Below are positions 60,181 through 64,000 of a DNA stretch of 64,000 bases, piece after piece (position 1 is the first letter of the stretch; every line of letters starts with the position of its first letter). The position numbers were made by a program, and so were the translations under genes. The stretch lies in NCBI RefSeq assembly GCF_029478095.1, contig NZ_JAKOAV010000016.1, positions 23,582 through 87,581 on the forward strand, written 5' to 3'. This DNA is from Pelotomaculum isophthalicicum JI (GTDB lineage Bacteria > Bacillota > Desulfotomaculia > Desulfotomaculales > Pelotomaculaceae). Below the pieces are notes generated by a model that ran no database searches, was not told where the DNA came from, and was given only the letters and a program-made list of their open reading frames with translations.

Positions 60181-61566
60181 GTGCAGAAAAAACAGCATGT
60201 TCATTTTATCGGAATCGGTGGCTCCGGTATGAACGGTATTGCCGGGATTATGTTGGGGCTAGGTTATAAGGTAACAGGTTCGGACCTGAAAACCACAGCC
60301 GTTACCGAAAGGCTGGAAGCCCTTGGGGTGACCTGTTATGCCGGGCATGCTGAGGAAAACTTGGGAAATGCCGATATAGTTGTGGCTTCTACGGCTATTC
60401 CCCCCACAAATGTGGAATTGGTTGCGGCAAAGAAAAAAGGCCTGCCGGTTATTCACCGAGGTGAGATGCTGGCAATGCTGATGGATAGGCAAAAGGGTAT
60501 AGCTATAGCCGGAGCACACGGAAAAACCACAACTACATCAATGATTTCCCTGGTTTTTGAAAAGAATTATCTTGATCCCACCATAATCATCGGAGGTGAA
60601 TTGACTGATATCGGTGGGAACGCAAAACTAGGCAACGGTGAATATCTAATAGCGGAAGCGGATGAAAGTGACGGATCATTTCTAAAGTTGAACCCTTTCA
60701 TTGAAATTATTACCAATATTGAGGACGATCACCTGGATTATTATAAAAACGTTGAAAACATTGTAGCCGCTTTTCGGAAATTTATGGCCAAGGTACCGTA
60801 CGACGGCCTGTTGATAGCCTGTCTGGACAATAGTAGAATAAGAGAATTGTTAAACGAATATGACAGGCCTTACCTGACTTATGCCATTGAACAAAATGAC
60901 GCGGATTATACCTTGCGAAATCTCCGGCTTGACAATAATACTACGGCCGGCGACGTTTATTATCGGGGTGATTTTTTAGGTTGCCTGGAGTTAAGTGTGC
61001 CCGGACGGCATAACCTTTCCAACGCCCTGGCGACGGTTGTGGCCGGACGGTTTATTGGGCTTTCCTTTGATAGAATCGCGGCGGCGTTAAAAAAATTTAA
61101 AGGAGCCGGGCGTAGATTTCAGTGTATGGGCGAAGTAAGAGGGATTAAAGTTGTCGATGACTATGCGCACCATCCATCTGAGATAAAGGCTACGTTAAAT
61201 GCGGCGCGCCAAATGAAAATCGGCCGGGTAGTCGGTGTCTTTCAACCACACCGTTATACGAGGACTTCACTTCTTGGCGAACGCTTCGGAACAGCATTCA
61301 GCGATGCGGATATAATTATAATAAGCGATATATATAGTGCCGGAGAACAGCCCATAAACGGGGTGAGCGCGAAAAATATAGTGTCTGCGATTGAGGAAAA
61401 TGAGCACCGTGAGGTAATTTATCTGCCTACCAGACAAGAGATAGTAAATTATCTGGTTGAAACAGTCCGTCCCGGTGACTTGATCCTGACCATGGGAGCG
61501 GGTGATATTTGGAACGCAGGTGTTGAACTGGTCAACAGGTTAAAGGAGAGTCAGAAAATTGGCTGA
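60181..61566 (+). CDS. murC: MurC, UDP-MurNAc-alanine ligase
   Basis: A protein of 461 residues. Rossmann part [16 protein letters not shown] near residue 6, ATP motif [12 protein letters not shown] near 112, [10 protein letters not shown] near 157, [10 protein letters not shown] near 179 and [16 protein letters not shown] near 324. GTG start with AAAGGTAG upstream. Its end overlaps murB by eight bases. Confidence 0.96.
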   Translation: MQKKQHVHFIGIGGSGMNGIAGIMLGLGYKVTGSDLKTTAVTERLEALGVTCYAGHAEENLGNADIVVASTAIPPTNVELVAAKKKGLPVIHRGEMLAMLMDRQKGIAIAGAHGKTTTTSMISLVFEKNYLDPTIIIGGELTDIGGNAKLGNGEYLIAEADESDGSFLKLNPFIEIITNIEDDHLDYYKNVENIVAAFRKFMAKVPYDGLLIACLDNSRIRELLNEYDRPYLTYAIEQNDADYTLRNLRLDNNTTAGDVYYRGDFLGCLELSVPGRHNLSNALATVVAGRFIGLSFDRIAAALKKFKGAGRRFQCMGEVRGIKVVDDYAHHPSEIKATLNAARQMKIGRVVGVFQPHRYTRTSLLGERFGTAFSDADIIIISDIYSAGEQPINGVSAKNIVSAIEENEHREVIYLPTRQEIVNYLVETVRPGDLILTMGAGDIWNAGVELVNRLKESQKIG

Positions 61567-62470
61567 TTTAACCCTTTATCATGGATTGCTTGCGCTTATA
61601 CCCGGCCGGGTTCGGGCGGGTGAACCGATGAAAAAACATACCAGCTGGCGCATCGGCGGCCCCGCGGATATTTTTGTGGAACCGGGGAACCGCCGGGAAC
61701 TCCAGCTTGTTGTTTCTTTTGCCAGAGATAAAGGTATTCCTTTAACAGTTATCGGGGCTGGCTCAAACCTTCTGGTTTCCGATAATGGAATCAGGGGGAT
61801 TGTGGTTAAGATAGGGAATGGCATGGCCAGGGTATTTACCGTTGGTAATGAAATTACTGTGGAAGCCGGGGCTAAACTGGCGGTAGTCGCGTCGACGGCT
61901 AGGGATGCCGGTCTGGGCGGATTTGAATTTTCAACGGGAATACCCGGTACCGTCGGAGGGGCTGTGGCAATGAACGCGGGAGCCAACGGCTCCGCCGTGA
62001 GCGCGCTGGTTAAGAATGTGTTGATATTAAACTTTGATGGGAATTTTGTCGGTAAGAGTAAGGAGGATATGTCTTTTAGCTATAGGAGAAGCATATTACA
62101 TTCAGAACCGGCAATTATTGTAGAAGCTACTTTTACCTGTTATCCCAGGGATAAGAAGCTCATCCGGGAAGAGATGGCTGATTACCTGAAAAAAAGAAAA
62201 GCATCACAACCACTTTGTTATCCTAATGCCGGAAGTGTTTTTAAAAACCCGCCGGGTGACTCCGCGGGACGTTTGATCGAAGCCACGGGTTTAAAAGGGG
62301 TCCGGGTGGGAAACGCCCAGATCTCCACACTACATGCGAATTTTATCATTAATCTGGGTTCTGCCACAGCCAAGGATGTTCTGGCTTTAATAGAGCACGT
62401 CAGAGAAGTTGTAAACAGCCGGTTTGGCGTGGATCTGCAACCCGAGATAAAGTTTACCGGTTATGATTAG
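61559..62470 (+). CDS. murB: MurB, UDP-N-acetylenolpyruvoylglucosamine reductase
   Basis: A protein of 303 residues, type II MurB with FAD-binding [12 protein letters not shown] near residue 68, [16 protein letters not shown] near 128, the catalytic Ser in [12 protein letters not shown] near 223 and a Glu in QPEIKF near the end. TTG start overlapping murC, with AGGAGAG upstream. Confidence 0.95.
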   Translation: MADLTLYHGLLALIPGRVRAGEPMKKHTSWRIGGPADIFVEPGNRRELQLVVSFARDKGIPLTVIGAGSNLLVSDNGIRGIVVKIGNGMARVFTVGNEITVEAGAKLAVVASTARDAGLGGFEFSTGIPGTVGGAVAMNAGANGSAVSALVKNVLILNFDGNFVGKSKEDMSFSYRRSILHSEPAIIVEATFTCYPRDKKLIREEMADYLKKRKASQPLCYPNAGSVFKNPPGDSAGRLIEATGLKGVRVGNAQISTLHANFIINLGSATAKDVLALIEHVREVVNSRFGVDLQPEIKFTGYD

Positions 62471-62484
62471 GCGGAGGTGACAAA

Positions 62485-63744
62485 ATGGAAAAATTCATGA
62501 TCTTGGGTGGAAACCGCCTTAAGGGTACTATTCGCGCCAGCGGGTCTAAGAATGCCACCTTACCGATATTGGCGGCGAGTATACTCAACGCCGGTAAGAG
62601 CGTTATTCACGAAGTGCCCAGACTGGTTGACGTGTCAGTAATGAAAGATGTGCTGACTCACCTTGGCGCTAAAGTCAATTGGGACAGAAACACTATTGAA
62701 GTCGACAGCACGAATGTTCAGCCTGTTGAAATTTCCGAAGATTTGATGCGTCGCATGCGCGCTTCAAATCTTCTGTTGGGGGCGCTGTTAAGCAGGTTTG
62801 GACGCGTAAAAATATCATACCCGGGTGGCTGCCAAATCGGTAGCCGGCCAATGAATCTCCACTTAAAAGGTTTACAATTGTTAGGCGCCACAATTCAGGA
62901 AAAGTTTGGTTATATAACGGCCGAGGCTGATAAGCTGGTGGGCGCTGACATTCATCTCGACTTGCCTAGCGTTGGCGCCACAGAAAATTTGATGATGGCT
63001 GCGGTGCTGTCCGAAGGCGTTACATTCATCCGGAACGTCGCTAAAGAACCGGAATTGGTAGATCTGCAAAATTTCCTTAACAGCATTGGCGCTAAGATAA
63101 AGGGCGCGGGAACAGATACGATTAAGATCGAAGGTGTCAGCTTAAAAGACCTTAAACCAACTTCTTACACTATTATTCCTGACCGCATTGAAGCCGGGAC
63201 GTATATTGTCTCAGCGGCTATAACCGGTGGTGATGTAACTGTAACCAACGTAATTCCTGAACACTTAGATCCGTTATTGGCGAAACTGCGCGAGGCTGGA
63301 GTCAATATAAGCGTCGGAGATGATAGTGTCAGGGTAGTGGGAAACGGGCGAATAAAAGCAGTCGATATAAAAACGATGCCTTATCCAGGTTTCCCAACCG
63401 ACATGCAGCCACAAATGATGGCGCTTCTGAGTTTAGCGGAAGGAACCAGTGTGATTACAGAAACTATTTTTGAAAATCGTTTCAAACATGTCGGGGAACT
63501 CCGCAGGATGGGCGCTGATATTAAGGTCGAAGGGCAGACCGCGATTATTAAAGGAGTTGATAAGCTAAGCGGGGCCTGTATTGAAGCCAGCGACCTGCGG
63601 GCGGGGGCGGCGCTGGTTATGGCTGCCCTTGCCGCTGAAGGCGGGACCGTTTTGGAAAGAGTGCAACACATCGACCGAGGGTATGAGCGGTTAGAAGTAA
63701 AGTACAACTCTCTGGGCGCAAGAATTATTAGAGTTCACAATTGA
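62485..63744 (+). CDS. murA: MurA, UDP-GlcNAc 1-carboxyvinyltransferase
   Basis: A protein of 419 residues. The fosfomycin-reactive Cys is present (PGGCQIGSRPMNLHLKGL near residue 116), SKNATLPI near 21 gives the Lys/Asn pair, and FPTDMQPQMMALL near 303 is the catalytic Asp region. It makes the first committed peptidoglycan precursor. ATG with GGAGGTG upstream. No ftsQ/divIB gene follows within the window. Confidence 0.96.
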   Translation: MEKFMILGGNRLKGTIRASGSKNATLPILAASILNAGKSVIHEVPRLVDVSVMKDVLTHLGAKVNWDRNTIEVDSTNVQPVEISEDLMRRMRASNLLLGALLSRFGRVKISYPGGCQIGSRPMNLHLKGLQLLGATIQEKFGYITAEADKLVGADIHLDLPSVGATENLMMAAVLSEGVTFIRNVAKEPELVDLQNFLNSIGAKIKGAGTDTIKIEGVSLKDLKPTSYTIIPDRIEAGTYIVSAAITGGDVTVTNVIPEHLDPLLAKLREAGVNISVGDDSVRVVGNGRIKAVDIKTMPYPGFPTDMQPQMMALLSLAEGTSVITETIFENRFKHVGELRRMGADIKVEGQTAIIKGVDKLSGACIEASDLRAGAALVMAALAAEGGTVLERVQHIDRGYERLEVKYNSLGARIIRVHN

Positions 63745-63904
63745 TGTGACTCTTTTTTTGATTATCTGAAGGACAGACTATGGTTAAATAGCCTGGCGCC
63801 GGACAATACTATTTAAATGTTGAAATTATTTAAATAAAACTTAGAGAGCCATGGACAAGGGGAAAACAGTTGCTATAATCTCATCTTTGACAGTTACAAA
63901 CTAT

Positions 63905-63950
63905 AAAAAGGCTTGAAAACCCTGTATTTGCAAGGAGTTCAAGCCTTTTT
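63905..63950 (+). terminator. Intrinsic terminator after murA, bidirectional
   Basis: AAAAAGGCTTGAA pairs perfectly with TTCAAGCCTTTTT, with a 20-base loop. T tracts occur on both sides. Confidence 0.9.
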
Positions 63951-64000
63951 TGTTATTCTTAAAAAGTGAGTAATGTTATTATTTTTTAACCCTGCTTAAA

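Overview
The window comes from a low-to-moderate G+C, Gram-positive, spore-forming anaerobe, most likely of the Peptococcaceae/Desulfotomaculales group (Pelotomaculum- or Desulfotomaculum-like). Supporting signs are spoVD inside the division/cell-wall cluster, a SAM-I riboswitch in front of the anaerobic homocysteine genes, a minimal SufBC-type Fe-S pair, a membrane heme/Fe-S oxidoreductase resembling the ETF:menaquinone oxidoreductase of syntrophic fatty-acid oxidisers, FeoAB, and frequent TTG/GTG starts behind strong Shine-Dalgarno sites. The species is an inference.

Layout. Positions 1-12521 hold a defence island on the + strand: the C-terminal part of a BrxC/PglY-like DUF6079 protein (cut by the left edge), a PglX-like adenine methylase, a toxin-antitoxin patch (Phd-RHH antitoxin, broken HEPN, intact MNT), PglZ, BrxA, and a large primase-helicase-phospholipase D protein of the TOTE type. 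This gene set resembles BREX type 3, but no BrxHII helicase lies between methylase and pglZ, and the TOTE gene follows brxA. The island abuts the 3' end of tRNA-Ala(GGC) at 12581-12656.

Positions 12.7-16.5 kb carry a methyltransferase, a PIG-V-like glycosyltransferase with a GtrA partner, and small proteins. At 16.5-19.2 kb a promoter and a SAM-I riboswitch precede three genes of aspartate-semialdehyde-dependent homocysteine synthesis. hslO and an aroF with a shortened regulatory domain follow, then a decayed metallo-beta-lactamase-fold gene. At 22.1-30.6 kb lies a type IV pilus/type II secretion-like operon (ATPase, platform, five (pseudo)pilin-like genes, pilM, N, O) whose ATPase appears to have a damaged 5' end.

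At 30.7-42.7 kb are tldD, a DUF3307 gene, a structured terminator-containing leader before the heme/Fe-S oxidoreductase, the SufC/SufB-like pair, an HtrA protease, a cysteine-rich YkgJ-like protein, a polysaccharide deacetylase, an MFS transporter and a GH18 enzyme. At 42.7-47.8 kb come Fur-box-controlled feoAB, dacF, a fur-family gene and a PHP phosphatase. From 47.87 kb to the end runs the dcw cluster: mraZ with its own operator repeats, rsmH, ftsL, spoVD, murE, murF, mraY, murD, ftsW/spoVE, murG, murC, murB, murA and a terminator.

Several intergenic repeats occur: a hairpin-forming family (35145 and 38235, perhaps a remnant near 49440) and a second conserved motif (13672 and 25484). The strongest candidate for something new is the BREX-3-like cassette coupled to a TOTE primase-helicase-nuclease, with a toxin-antitoxin patch flanked on its right by a diverged copy of the methylase 3' end.
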